A DNA stretch of 64,000 nt from Sphaerisporangium sp040649355 (GTDB taxonomy: Bacteria > Actinomycetota > Actinomycetes > Streptosporangiales > Streptosporangiaceae), in the NCBI RefSeq assembly GCF_043197795.1, contig NZ_JBICTU010000003.1, forward strand, positions 248,001 through 312,000, written 5' to 3'. Both the position numbers and the translations under genes were made by a program. Below are positions 40,957-49,776 of this stretch, piece by piece; within the stretch, counting starts at the first letter, position 1, and every line of letters starts with the position of its first letter. The notes below the pieces were generated by a model. It was not told the DNA's origin, made no database searches, and saw only the letters and a program-made list of their open reading frames with translations.

Positions 40957-41624
40957 GCAACCCCAGCCATCGGCCCCGTACGGTCGTCGTCGCCGGGGCG
41001 GGCGGGCCCACCGGCCGCACCGTCGCGGCGCGCCTCGCCGCGCGCGGCGACATCGTGATCGGGGTCGGCAGGCACGAGGCCGACGGCGTGACCGCGGCCG
41101 ACCTCACCGACCCGAAGGCCGTTCGCGAGCTGGCCCACCAGGTCCTCGCGGAGCACGGGCGGGTCGACGGGGTCGTCCACCTCGTCGGTGGCTGGCGGGG
41201 CTCGAAGACCTTCGCCGAGACCGACCTGGCCGACTGGGACGTCCTGCACGAGCAGCTCATCCGCACCCTGCAGAACGTCTCGCTGGCGTTCGAGCCGGCG
41301 CTGCGCGAGAGCGACGGCGGCCGGTTCGCCATCGTCTCGGCCAAGGCGGCCCAGGAGCCCACCCAGGGCAACGCGGCCTACGCGGCGGCCAAGGCCGCCG
41401 CCGAGGCGTGGACCCTGGCGCTCGCCGACGCGCTGCGCGGCACCCAGAGCGCCGCGACGATCCTGGTGATCAAGGCCCTGGTCAACGACGACATGCGCGC
41501 GGCGAGCCCGGAGCGCAAGTTCCCCGGCTTCACCGACGTGAACGACCTCGCCGAGGCCGTCGCCGGTCTGTGGGACCGCCCCGCCGGCGAGATCAACGGC
41601 ACGCGATTGGACCTCACCACGTGA
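40953..41624 (+). CDS. SDR family oxidoreductase
   Basis: 223 residues from GTG 40953 (GTGA overlap with the DUF6421 gene). Rossmann start 'TVVVAGAGGPTGRTVAARLA' (a TGxxxGxG-like variant), 'VHLVGGWRGSKTFAETD', catalytic 'IVSAKAAQEPTQGNAAYAAAKAAAEAW' with YxxxK, and 'NDDMRAA'. Length is short but complete. NAD(P)-dependent; substrate unknown. Middle gene of the three-gene operon. Confidence 0.88.
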   Translation: MSNPSHRPRTVVVAGAGGPTGRTVAARLAARGDIVIGVGRHEADGVTAADLTDPKAVRELAHQVLAEHGRVDGVVHLVGGWRGSKTFAETDLADWDVLHEQLIRTLQNVSLAFEPALRESDGGRFAIVSAKAAQEPTQGNAAYAAAKAAAEAWTLALADALRGTQSAATILVIKALVNDDMRAASPERKFPGFTDVNDLAEAVAGLWDRPAGEINGTRLDLTT

Positions 41625-42682
41625 CCCAGGCACGACGTCACCACGACCCCGCGGTGAAGGGGTTCGCCAGCGACAACTACGCGGGCGTCCACCCGGAGAT
41701 CCTCCAGGCGCTGGCCCTCGCCAACGGCGGCCACCAGATCGCCTACGGCGAGGACGCCTACACCGAGGCGCTCCAGGAGGTCTTCAAGCGGCACTTCGGG
41801 CCGGCGGCCGAGGCGTGGCCGGTGTTCAACGGCACCGGCGCCAACGTCGTCGGCCTGCGGTCGATGACCGCGCCGTGGGAGGCGGTCGTCTGCGCCGAGA
41901 CCGCGCACATCAACACCGACGAGGGCGGGGCCCCCGAGCAGAGCGCCGGGCTCAAGCTGATGAGCGTGGCCACGCCCGACGGCAAGCTCACCCCCGACCT
42001 GATCGACAGGCAGGCGTGGGGCTTCGGCGACGAGCACCGCGCCCAGCCCCGGGTGGTCTCGATCTCGCAGAGCACCGAGCTCGGCACGCTCTACAGGCCC
42101 GAGGAGATCACCGCGATCGCCGACCACTGCCGCGAGCTCGGGATGCTCCTGCACCTCGACGGGTCGCGCCTGATCAACGCCGCCGCGGCGCTGGACGTCC
42201 CCCTGCGCGCGCTGACCACCGACGCGGGCGTGGACGTGCTGTCCTTCGGCGGCACCAAGAGCGGGCTGATGTTCGGCGAGGCCATCGTCGTGCTCAACCC
42301 CGCGGCCGTGCGGGGCCTGATCTACCTCAGGAAGAGCGCGATGCAGCTCGCCTCGAAGATGCGGTTCGTGTCGGTCCAGTTCGAGGCGCTGCTCGGCGGC
42401 GACCTGTGGCTGCGCAACGCGACGAACGCCAACGCCATGGCCGCGCGCCTCGCGGCGGCCGTGCGCGACATCCCGGGTGTGACGCTGACCAGGGCCGTCG
42501 AGGCCAACGCGGTCTTCGCCGTGCTGCCCCCCGACGTGGCCGAGAGGGTGCGCAAGCGGTTCCGCTTCTACACCTGGAACGAGGCCACGGGGGAGGTCCG
42601 CTGGATGACGGCCTTCGACACCACCGAGGCCGACGTGGACGCCTTCGCCGCCGCGATCGCCGAGGAGATGGCCCAGGCCTGA
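41621..42682 (+). CDS. Threonine aldolase family (PLP beta-eliminating lyase)
   Basis: 353 residues from GTG 41621 (GTGA overlap with the SDR stop). 'GFASDNYAGVHPEILQALALAN', 'FNGTGANVVGLRSM', 'AHINTDEGGAPEQ', 'LHLDGSRLINAAAAL' and the PLP lysine in 'LSFGGTKSGLMFGEAIV' are typical of low-specificity L-threonine aldolase or related lyases. Probably interconverts beta-hydroxy amino acids and glycine. Third gene of the operon; a short GC palindrome overlaps its stop. Confidence 0.9.
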   Translation: MTQARRHHDPAVKGFASDNYAGVHPEILQALALANGGHQIAYGEDAYTEALQEVFKRHFGPAAEAWPVFNGTGANVVGLRSMTAPWEAVVCAETAHINTDEGGAPEQSAGLKLMSVATPDGKLTPDLIDRQAWGFGDEHRAQPRVVSISQSTELGTLYRPEEITAIADHCRELGMLLHLDGSRLINAAAALDVPLRALTTDAGVDVLSFGGTKSGLMFGEAIVVLNPAAVRGLIYLRKSAMQLASKMRFVSVQFEALLGGDLWLRNATNANAMAARLAAAVRDIPGVTLTRAVEANAVFAVLPPDVAERVRKRFRFYTWNEATGEVRWMTAFDTTEADVDAFAAAIAEEMAQA

Positions 42683-42694
42683 GGGCCCAGGCCT
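42675..42694. terminator. Short palindromic hairpin between convergent genes
   Basis: AGGCCT repeated at 42675 and 42689 can pair over a 8-nt loop and spans both stop codons. Weak, position-based call. Confidence 0.3.
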
Positions 42695-43364
42695 ACTTGA
42701 GGATCGAGGGGTAGGGCTGGGCGCCGCGCTCCTTCAGCAGGTCCGTCATGTACTGGATCTCGCTGTCCTGCGTGTCCACGATGCTCTGCGCCATGCCCCG
42801 CACCTCGGGGCGGTTCGACAGCTTCAGCAGCGCCTTCGCCATCTGGACCCCGCCCTCGTGGTGACGGATCATGAGCTGGAGGAAGAGGATCTCGGCGTCC
42901 TTGCCCTTGGCGGCCTGGAGGCGCTTCAGCTCGTCGGCCGAGGCCATGCCGGGCATCGCGGCCGGCCCAGCGGAGGGCGCAGCGGAGGGCACAGCGGAGG
43001 GTTCACCGGTCGCCGGGGCCGCGCCGTGGCCGTGACCCGCCATCCAGGCCATCGCGGGCCGGTCGGTCGCCTGGTTGAGGCCCCACTGCTGGAGCCATCC
43101 CATGAACACGCCACGCTGGGCCGTCTGGGTGGTGATGATGTCGTACGCGAGCGACCGGATGTGGGAGTCGTCGCTCGCGTCGCGCACGGCGAAGCCCATC
43201 TCGACCGCTTGGGCGTGGTGGACCGCCATGTCGCGCGAGAAGCCCGCCTCGGGCGAGGCGTCCCCCGGAGGGGCGGACCGCCCGGTGATCAGCAGCATTG
43301 CTACGGCGGTGGCCACGCAGGAGACCAGCGCGACGAGGACCAGGCGAGTTCGTGAGGTGATCAT
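42693..43364 (-). CDS. DUF305 domain membrane-anchored protein
   Basis: 223 residues. N-terminal membrane helix (VLVALVSCVATAVAMLLI), then DUF305: 'FSRDMAVHHAQAVEMG' and 'LQLMIRHHEGGVQMAKALL' supply the paired His/Met motifs typical of this ferritin-like fold. A short Ala/Pro/Ser repeat lies between. DUF305 proteins are often linked to copper or metal handling. Divergent from the DUF3105 gene with a 120-bp gap, a pair commonly seen together in actinomycetes. Confidence 0.9.
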   Translation of the reverse strand: MITSRTRLVLVALVSCVATAVAMLLITGRSAPPGDASPEAGFSRDMAVHHAQAVEMGFAVRDASDDSHIRSLAYDIITTQTAQRGVFMGWLQQWGLNQATDRPAMAWMAGHGHGAAPATGEPSAVPSAAPSAGPAAMPGMASADELKRLQAAKGKDAEILFLQLMIRHHEGGVQMAKALLKLSNRPEVRGMAQSIVDTQDSEIQYMTDLLKERGAQPYPSILK

Positions 43365-43484
43365 TGCCAGCCAGAAGAGTGATTGCCTTGGGCATTAGAC
43401 GCAAACGTTATTACCTACCCACTATCCTCCACATAAGCACGGGAGCTTGACCATTCAGGGTCATGACCAGCCGTTGGAGGATTG

Positions 43485-44195
43485 ATGGCCAAGGAGAGGA
43501 CGCAGGCACGGCGGGAGCACCTCGCCCAACTGCGTGCCGCGCAGAAACGCAAAGAGCGGCGCACCGCCATGCTCATGTGGGGAGCGGGGGCCTTCGTCAT
43601 CGTCCTGCTGGTCGGCCTGGTCGGTTTCTACGTCATCCAGGAGCGGTCGCAGTCGGCGCTGGACGGGGTCAAGACCTTCGCCTACAAGGGCTCGCAGCAC
43701 ACCCCGATCAAGGTCAACTACAAGGAGACCCCGCCGGCCGGCGGCGAGCACAACCCCACGTGGCAGCAGTGCGGGGTGTACGACCAGCCGATCAACAGCG
43801 AGAACGGCGTGCACTCCATGGAGCACGGCGCGGTGTGGATCACCTACAAGCCCGACCTCCCCAAGGCGGACGTCGACAAGCTGAAGGCGCTCGTCACCTC
43901 CGACTACCTCCTCCTCAGCCCGTTCCCCGGCCTCTCGGCGCCCGTCGTCGTCAGCTCCTGGAACCACCAGCTCCCGCTCAAGGGCGCCGACGACCCCCGC
44001 CTGGCCAGGTACATCACGAAGTACAAGCAGAATCCGCAGACCACCCCGGAGTACGGCGCGACCTGCTCCGGCCAGGGCAGCACCGACAAGCTCGCCTCCG
44101 ACAACCCGCTGCCGACGACGATGCCCTCCCAGGCTCCGAGCGGTGCGGCGACGCCGGAGGCCGGCATGGCCCCGAGCGCCACGCCGTCTTCCTGA
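43485..44195 (+). CDS. DUF3105 membrane protein
   Basis: 236 residues from ATG 43485 with GGAGG at 43475-43479. Basic cytoplasmic N-terminus, one membrane helix (LMWGAGAFVIVLLVGLVGFYVI), then DUF3105: 'YKETPPAGGEHNPTWQQCGVYDQPINSENGVHSMEHGAVWITYKP', with conserved Cys, His and Met that suggest metal binding. Ser/Pro-rich tail. Probably functions with the divergent DUF305 protein at the membrane. Confidence 0.9.
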   Translation: MAKERTQARREHLAQLRAAQKRKERRTAMLMWGAGAFVIVLLVGLVGFYVIQERSQSALDGVKTFAYKGSQHTPIKVNYKETPPAGGEHNPTWQQCGVYDQPINSENGVHSMEHGAVWITYKPDLPKADVDKLKALVTSDYLLLSPFPGLSAPVVVSSWNHQLPLKGADDPRLARYITKYKQNPQTTPEYGATCSGQGSTDKLASDNPLPTTMPSQAPSGAATPEAGMAPSATPSS

Positions 44196-44208
44196 CCCGC
44201 GCCTTCCC

Positions 44209-44254
44209 CCGCCGTACGGCCCCGCGACCCCGGTCGTGAGCGGCCGTACGGCGG
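44209..44254. terminator. Perfect 13-bp inverted repeat between convergent genes
   Basis: CCGCCGTACGGCC (44209-44221) pairs with GGCCGTACGGCGG (44242-44254) over a 20-nt loop, located between the DUF3105 and ald stops. Probably a bidirectional terminator. Confidence 0.6.
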
Positions 44255-44264
44255 ATCCGCCGTC

Positions 44265-45380
44265 TCAGCGAAGGATCTCCTCCGGGCCCACCGCCGCGAG
44301 GCCGTGGGCCTCCCCGACGGGCGGGCTGGTGAGGGCGCCCCCGTGCGTGTTCAGCCCGAGCGCCAGCGCCGGGTCGTCCAGCAAGGCCTCACGCCATCCC
44401 TTGTCGGCGATCGCCAGGGCGTACGGCAGGGTCACGTTGGTCAGCGCGTACGTCGAGGTGTGCGGCACCGCCCCCGGCATGTTGGCCACGCAGTAGAACA
44501 CCGAGTTGTGTACCCGGTAGGTCGGATGGGCGTGGGTGGTGGGACGGGAGTCCTCGAACGCGCCCCCCTGGTCGATCGAGATGTCCACCAGCACCGAGCC
44601 CTCCTTCATCCGGGAGACCAGCTCGTTGGAGACGAGCTTGGGCGCCTTGGCGCCGGGGATCAGCACGGCGCCGATCACGAGGTCGGCGCCGAGGACGGCG
44701 CGCTCGATCTCGTAGCTGTTGGACGCGACGGTCTGGAGATGCCCCCGGTAGATCATGTCGGCCTGGCGCAGCCTGTCGATGTTCCTGTCCAGGAGCAGGA
44801 CCTCCGCCTGCATCCCGAGCGCGATCGTCGCGGCGTTCATGCCCGTCACCCCGGCCCCCAGCACCACCACCTTGGCCGGGTACACCCCAGGGACCCCGCC
44901 CATGAGCACGCCCCTGCCGCCGCCCTGCCGCATCAGGTGGTAGGCGCCCACCTGCGGGGCCAGGCGTCCCGCCACCTCCGACATGGGGGCCAGCAGCGGC
45001 AGCGCCCCGTTCCCCGTCTGCACGGTCTCGTAGGCGACGCCGGTGACCCCGGACTCCATCATCGCCAGGGTGAGCTTCCGCGAGGCGGCGAGGTGCAGGT
45101 AGGTGAAGAGGATCTGGCCCTCGCGCAGCAGGGGGTACTCGGAGGCGATCGGCTCCTTGACCTTGAGGATGAGGTCGCCCTCCCGCCACACCTCCTCCGC
45201 CGATTCGAGGATCGTCGCGCCCGCCGCGCGGAAGTCGTCGTCGGGGATGGACGACCCGGCGCCCGCCCCGCGCTCGACGAACACGTCGTGGCCGTGACGG
45301 GTCAGTTCGTTGGCTCCGGCGGGGGTGACGGCGACGCGGTGCTCGTGGTCCTTGACCTCTCGGGGTATTCCGACCTTCAT
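44265..45380 (-). CDS. ald: Alanine dehydrogenase
   Basis: 371 residues, the standard length, from ATG 45380 with GGAGGATTTC as site. 'MKVGIPREVKDHEHRVAVTP', catalytic Lys in 'LILKVKEPIASEYPLL', 'FTYLHLAAS' (His), nucleotide motif 'VVVLGAGVTGMNAA', 'LVDISIDQGGAFEDSRPTTHAHPTY' and 'NMPGAVPHTSTYALTN'. NAD-dependent oxidative deamination of L-alanine to pyruvate, or the reverse. Upstream inverted and direct repeats (45616-45648) may regulate it. Confidence 0.96.
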   Translation of the reverse strand: MKVGIPREVKDHEHRVAVTPAGANELTRHGHDVFVERGAGAGSSIPDDDFRAAGATILESAEEVWREGDLILKVKEPIASEYPLLREGQILFTYLHLAASRKLTLAMMESGVTGVAYETVQTGNGALPLLAPMSEVAGRLAPQVGAYHLMRQGGGRGVLMGGVPGVYPAKVVVLGAGVTGMNAATIALGMQAEVLLLDRNIDRLRQADMIYRGHLQTVASNSYEIERAVLGADLVIGAVLIPGAKAPKLVSNELVSRMKEGSVLVDISIDQGGAFEDSRPTTHAHPTYRVHNSVFYCVANMPGAVPHTSTYALTNVTLPYALAIADKGWREALLDDPALALGLNTHGGALTSPPVGEAHGLAAVGPEEILR

Positions 45381-45747
45381 GAAATCCTCCTTCGACCCCA
45401 GGGGTGGCCCTCTGGCATGTCTGTGGACTGCCCGCCACCCGCCCCGGTTCACTGTGCGAGCCGGGCTCTTGTGCGCTCCTGGCTCCCCGTTCGACCGTGC
45501 CGCCCGGCCCGCTTCCTGGAATCCCCGGCGCGGCGGGCGCTGTGGCGGGCCGTGACGGCCGGTCCGTGTTCACCCGGCGTTCCCCGGAAAGCTCCTGCCA
45601 TGGAGCTGTTGGATGAATTGTCCTGTTGTGCGGCAAATTGTCAGGACATCTACAGCCTAGAACTCTCCGCCGAGAGGCCCATCTGCGGTTAGCTCGATGC
45701 CGCGAGCCTCGGTAGGCTCGCCCGAGCGATGTCAGTCAGGGGTGAGG
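45381..45747. promoter_or_regulatory. Divergent region between ald and the SecD-head gene, with repeats
   Basis: No gene is supported in these 367 bp. An AT-richer patch holds TGTCCTG-N16-CAGGACA (45619-45648) and, overlapping it, a direct repeat AATTGTC at 45616 and 45636. These look like a dimer-binding operator serving one or both genes. Confidence 0.45.
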
Positions 45748-47394
45748 ATGCGTAACCATCCGGCGGTGGACGATCACAGTGATCGACCCAAGGCGCCGCC
45801 GGACGTTCCTGGCGCGTTCGGGGACGAGCCGACGCTCACCATGGAGCGTGTGCCGGCCCACCTGGAGGAGCCTCCGCACACCCCGGACCAGCCTCCGGAC
45901 GCACCGGACCGGCCGCTCACGCCTTCCGACCGGCCCCCGTCCGGGAGCGGCGAGCCGCCGTCAGGGGCTGACAAGGTCGCGGCCGGCAGGTTCGGGGAGG
46001 CCGAGCCGCCGTTCGAGGCGGACAAGCCGCCGGCCGGTGCCGATGAGCCGCCGATGAGCCCGGCCGAGCCGCCGATCGGTCCGGCCGAGCCGCCCATGGG
46101 TCCGGCCGAGCCGCCGATCGGTCCCGGTCAGCCGCCGATCGGCCCCGAGGGGCCGCCTCCCGGACCCGGAGGCCCCGGCACGCCCGGCGGACCGGCCGGT
46201 CCGAGCGGGCCGCCGCGCGCCGCGCGCGCCACGACCGTCGCCCTGATCGTCGGGCTCTTCGTCGTGGTCCTCGTCACCGGAGTCCTCGGCACGATCGCCG
46301 TGCTGATGACGCGGGAGCCCGGCCTCCCGCTCGGCGCCTCGCCGCCTCGCCGCCTCGCCACCCCCATCCACTTCGCCCCCGTCATCGGCGTGCGGGCGGC
46401 TCCGTGCCCGGGGGCGGAGGCGGTGCTCGACGACGCGGGCACGACCTGCTACCAGGTCGACGCCGGGGTCACCGTCACCTCGGTCGTGAAGGTGACGACG
46501 GTCGCCGACAAGGACGGCACGTACTCCGTGCGCGTCGTGCTGGCCCCCGAAAGCCGCGAGAAACTGGCCAGCCTCACCAAGGACGCGCTCAACCAGCAGC
46601 TCGCCGTGGTGGTGGACGACAAGGTCGTCACCGCACCGAGGGTCGCGCAGCCGATCACCGACGACAGCCTCAGCATCGCGGGGCTCACCAAGGAGGCGGC
46701 CGACGCGCTGATGTCCCGCCTGCTGGGATCGGGGGGCGCGGTCACCGGCACGTCGGCTCCCGAGAACCCCGCCCAGACGTCCACCTGCCCGCCCGCCGAC
46801 GGCGCCACCCAGCCCAACGGCGCCACGCAGCCTGACGGCACCAATGGCGTCAACGGCGGCAACGGCGTCACCCAGCCCAACGGGCCCATCGGCGCCAACG
46901 GCGCTACCGGCACCGACGGGAACCCAGGGACGACGGGGACGCCCCCGGCCAACGGCGCGCCCGACGGTGCCTCCACCTGCCCGCCCGGCACGGGAGCAGG
47001 CACGGGAGCAGACACGGGGGCAGGCACGGGAGCAGGTACGGGAGCAGACACGGGGGCAGGTACGGGGGGTCCCACGGGGACCAGCACCGGCGGCGCGCCC
47101 AGCACGTCCGCGTCCCAGCCGGGGTCCGCGCCGCTGGCGCCCCCGTCCGCGACGCACACGCCCGGCACCGGAGCCCAGACCTCGCCGGCCGCCCGCGACG
47201 GCGGGGCGCCGCAGACGCGGCCCACCGGTTCCTCGGCCATGAGCAAGCGCACCCCGGACCCCCGCTTCGCGAGCTGCAAGCAGGCCCACGCGGCGAACTA
47301 CGGCCCGTACACCAAGGGCGTCCACGTGGAGTACGACTGGTACGTCGACGGCGACCACGACGGCGTCGCCTGCGAACGCGGCGACGTCACCTAG
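45748..47394 (+). CDS. Membrane protein with SecD-type head domain and C-terminal excalibur domain
   Basis: 548 residues from ATG 45748 with AGGGG 5 nt upstream. Order: a ~150-residue Pro-rich cytoplasmic part with repeated PPIGPAE units, one membrane helix (VALIVGLFVVVLVTGVLGTIAVLM), a SecD P1-head-like segment ('CYQVDAGVTV', 'VRVVLAPESREKLASLTKDALNQQLAVVVDDKVVTAPRVAQPI', 'IAGLTKEAADALM'), a long Thr/Gly/Pro linker with TGAG repeats, and an excalibur Ca-binding domain at the end ('FASCKQAHAANYGPY', 'YDWYVDGDHDGVACERG'). It lacks the other SecD helices, so it is not a translocase. A cell-surface role is inferred. Confidence 0.75.
   Translation: MRNHPAVDDHSDRPKAPPDVPGAFGDEPTLTMERVPAHLEEPPHTPDQPPDAPDRPLTPSDRPPSGSGEPPSGADKVAAGRFGEAEPPFEADKPPAGADEPPMSPAEPPIGPAEPPMGPAEPPIGPGQPPIGPEGPPPGPGGPGTPGGPAGPSGPPRAARATTVALIVGLFVVVLVTGVLGTIAVLMTREPGLPLGASPPRRLATPIHFAPVIGVRAAPCPGAEAVLDDAGTTCYQVDAGVTVTSVVKVTTVADKDGTYSVRVVLAPESREKLASLTKDALNQQLAVVVDDKVVTAPRVAQPITDDSLSIAGLTKEAADALMSRLLGSGGAVTGTSAPENPAQTSTCPPADGATQPNGATQPDGTNGVNGGNGVTQPNGPIGANGATGTDGNPGTTGTPPANGAPDGASTCPPGTGAGTGADTGAGTGAGTGADTGAGTGGPTGTSTGGAPSTSASQPGSAPLAPPSATHTPGTGAQTSPAARDGGAPQTRPTGSSAMSKRTPDPRFASCKQAHAANYGPYTKGVHVEYDWYVDGDHDGVACERGDVT
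46042..46155. repeat. 21-bp repeats encoding PPxGPAE units
   Basis: About five in-frame units in the Pro-rich cytoplasmic segment of the SecD-head protein. Confidence 0.75.
46987..47067. repeat. 12-bp repeats encoding TGAG/TGAD
   Basis: About seven in-frame 12-bp units in the linker before the excalibur domain. Confidence 0.75.
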
Positions 47395-47425
47395 GGATCA
47401 CACCAAGGCCGGGTGACGCCCGCGC

Positions 47426-49660
47426 CTACTCGGCCAGGGCGATGTCGTGGGGGCGGATGGGGACCCGGGTCAGGGGGAGTCCGGTGGCGGCGCGGACGGC
47501 GGCGGCCACGGCCGGGGTGGAGGACAGTGTGGGCGGCTCGCCCGCTCCCCGCAGGCCGTACGGCGCGTCGGGGTCGGGGTTCTCCAGGATCGACAGCCTC
47601 ATGGGCGGCATGTCGAGGATCGTCGGGATCAGGTAGTCGGTGAACGACGGGTTCAGCACCCTGCCGTCGCGGACCTGGATCTCCTCCATGAGCGCGAGCC
47701 CGAGCCCCTGCGCCGAACCGCCGTGGATCTGCCCTTCGAGCGCCAGAGGGTTGAGGATCTTGCCCACGTCCTGCACGGCGGCGAGCTCGACGACCTTGAC
47801 CAGGCCGAGCTCGACGTCCACGTCCACCACGGCGCGGTGGACGCAGAGCGCGAGCTGGGTGTGGGAGTCGCCCTGCCCGGTCACCGGGTCCATCGGGTAG
47901 GTCGGCCGGTGCCGGTACTCGCGGGTCTCCTCCACGGGCCCGAACGCCTCAAGCAGGTCTTCGAGCGGGACCCCCGGGTTCTCCTCCCGCAGCTTGTCCA
48001 GCCGCTCGCGCACGGCCTCGCACGCGGTCTTGACCGCGCCCCCGGTGACGTACGACTGCCGGGAGGCCGAACTGGAGCCCGCCGACCCTACGGAGGTGTC
48101 CGCCGGGGCGACGGTCACCCGCTGGATGCCGAGCTCGGTGCGGGCGATCTGCGTCTGGACCATGAGCAGGCCCTGCCCGACCTCGGCGGCGGCGGTGTGT
48201 ACCAGCACGTGCGCCTCGCCGCCGAGCAGCTCGACCTTGACCCTGGCCGTCGAGTAGTCGTCGAAGCCCTCCGAGAAGCAGATGTTCTTGATGCCCACGC
48301 CGTACCCCACGCCCCGGCGCACGCCCTCGCCGTGGGTCGTCTGGGCCACCCCGCCCGGCAGGGAGCGCAGGTCGGGGGAGCAGTTGGAACCGGGCAGGGG
48401 CATGGCGGCCAGCTCACGCAGCATGCCGGCGAGCGGCGCCGGCGACTCGATCACCTGCCCGGTGGCCAGCCGCGACCCCTGCGAGACGGCGTTGAGCACC
48501 CGGATCTCGACCGGGTCGATCCCGCACGCCTCCGCCAGCCGGTCCATCTGGGACTCGTAGGCGTAGCACGCCTGGACGGCGCCGAAGCCGCGCATCGCCC
48601 CGCAGGGCGGGTTGTTGGTGTACGCGCCGTAGGCGTCGATCCAGACGGTGTCCACCTCGTACGGCCCGACGCCAAGGGAGGCCGCGTTGCCGACCACGGC
48701 GGGGGAGGACGAGCAGTACGCGCCCCCGTCCAGGATGATCTCGGCCCTGACATAGACGAGCTTGCCCTCGCGGGTGGCCCCGTGCTCGTAGCGCATCCGG
48801 GCGGGATGCCGGTGGACGTGGCCGAAGAACGACTCCTCGCGGCCGTAGACCATCTTGACCGGCCTGCCGGTGCGCAGGGCCAGCATGCTGGCGTGGATCT
48901 GCATCGACAGGTCCTCGCGGGCGCCGAACGCGCCGCCGACCCCGGCCAGCGTCAGCCGCACCTTGTCCTTGGGCAGGCCGAGGCAGGGGGCGAGCTGGTC
49001 CTGGTCGACGTGCAGCCACTGCGTCGCGATGTAGAGGTCGACGCCGCCGTCCTCCGAGGGCACGGCGAGGCCGGACTCGGGGCCGAGGAACGCCTGGTCC
49101 TGCATCCCGACCTCGTACTCCGCGGTGACCACGACCTCGGCCATGGCGGCGGAGGGCTCGCGGCCGACCCGCACCGGCTGGTGGCGTACGAGGTTGCCCC
49201 CCGGCTGCACCTTCGGGCACTCGGGGTCGAACAGGGCGCGTCGCGCGTCGCTGACCGCCTCGCGCGGCTCGTACTCGACCACGATCGCCGACGCCGCGCG
49301 CCGGGCGGTCTCGGGGTGGTCGGCGGCCACGATCGCGACGGCCTCCCCCTGGTAGCGGACCTGGTCGATGGCCAGCACGGGCTGGTCCTTGTGCTCCAGG
49401 CCGTAGAACCGCTCGCCGGGGACGTCCTCGTGGGTCAGCACGGCGTACACGCCCGGCATGGCCAGCGCGGCGCCCACGTCGATCGACCGGACCCAGGCGG
49501 ACGGGTGGGGGCTGCGCAGCGTCGCGCCCCACAGCATGTCCGCCAGGTAGAGGTCGGAGGAGTAGGCGAACTCGCCCGTCACCTTCAGGTTGCCGTCAGG
49601 GCGGGTCACGCTGGCCCCGACCCCTTGCCCCTGGCTCTGGCTGCTCGCGGTATGGGTCAC
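47426..49660 (-). CDS. Xanthine dehydrogenase molybdopterin-binding subunit (XdhD/PucD type)
   Basis: 744 residues, GTG 49660. Molybdenum hydroxylase large-subunit features: 'GASVTRPDGNLKVTGEFAYSSDL', 'LWGATLRSPHPSAWVRSID', 'GAFGAREDLSMQIHASMLALRTGRPVKMVYGREESF', 'CGAMRGFGAVQACYAYESQMDRLAEACGIDP', 'EVGQGLLMVQTQIA' and the catalytic Glu in 'LRGAGEPPTL'. No FAD or [2Fe-2S] subunit genes adjoin it, although the enzyme needs them; they must lie elsewhere. Divergent from a PucR regulator, as is usual for purine catabolism genes. Confidence 0.92.
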   Translation of the reverse strand: MTHTASSQSQGQGVGASVTRPDGNLKVTGEFAYSSDLYLADMLWGATLRSPHPSAWVRSIDVGAALAMPGVYAVLTHEDVPGERFYGLEHKDQPVLAIDQVRYQGEAVAIVAADHPETARRAASAIVVEYEPREAVSDARRALFDPECPKVQPGGNLVRHQPVRVGREPSAAMAEVVVTAEYEVGMQDQAFLGPESGLAVPSEDGGVDLYIATQWLHVDQDQLAPCLGLPKDKVRLTLAGVGGAFGAREDLSMQIHASMLALRTGRPVKMVYGREESFFGHVHRHPARMRYEHGATREGKLVYVRAEIILDGGAYCSSSPAVVGNAASLGVGPYEVDTVWIDAYGAYTNNPPCGAMRGFGAVQACYAYESQMDRLAEACGIDPVEIRVLNAVSQGSRLATGQVIESPAPLAGMLRELAAMPLPGSNCSPDLRSLPGGVAQTTHGEGVRRGVGYGVGIKNICFSEGFDDYSTARVKVELLGGEAHVLVHTAAAEVGQGLLMVQTQIARTELGIQRVTVAPADTSVGSAGSSSASRQSYVTGGAVKTACEAVRERLDKLREENPGVPLEDLLEAFGPVEETREYRHRPTYPMDPVTGQGDSHTQLALCVHRAVVDVDVELGLVKVVELAAVQDVGKILNPLALEGQIHGGSAQGLGLALMEEIQVRDGRVLNPSFTDYLIPTILDMPPMRLSILENPDPDAPYGLRGAGEPPTLSSTPAVAAAVRAATGLPLTRVPIRPHDIALAE

Positions 49661-49776
49661 ACGGGCAGTACATCAGCCCAGTTCAAGGCCGCCAATAGGC
49701 ACACCCGTGAAACGCCGGGGCGGGCCACCGACGCTGCTTGTAGGTTCGTCCAAACGTGCGCGGTTAGCCTGGGTCT

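Noticed and set aside
45748..47394. Genuine SecD translocase subunit
   Set aside because: Only one membrane helix and a head-like segment are present; the SecD channel helices are missing.
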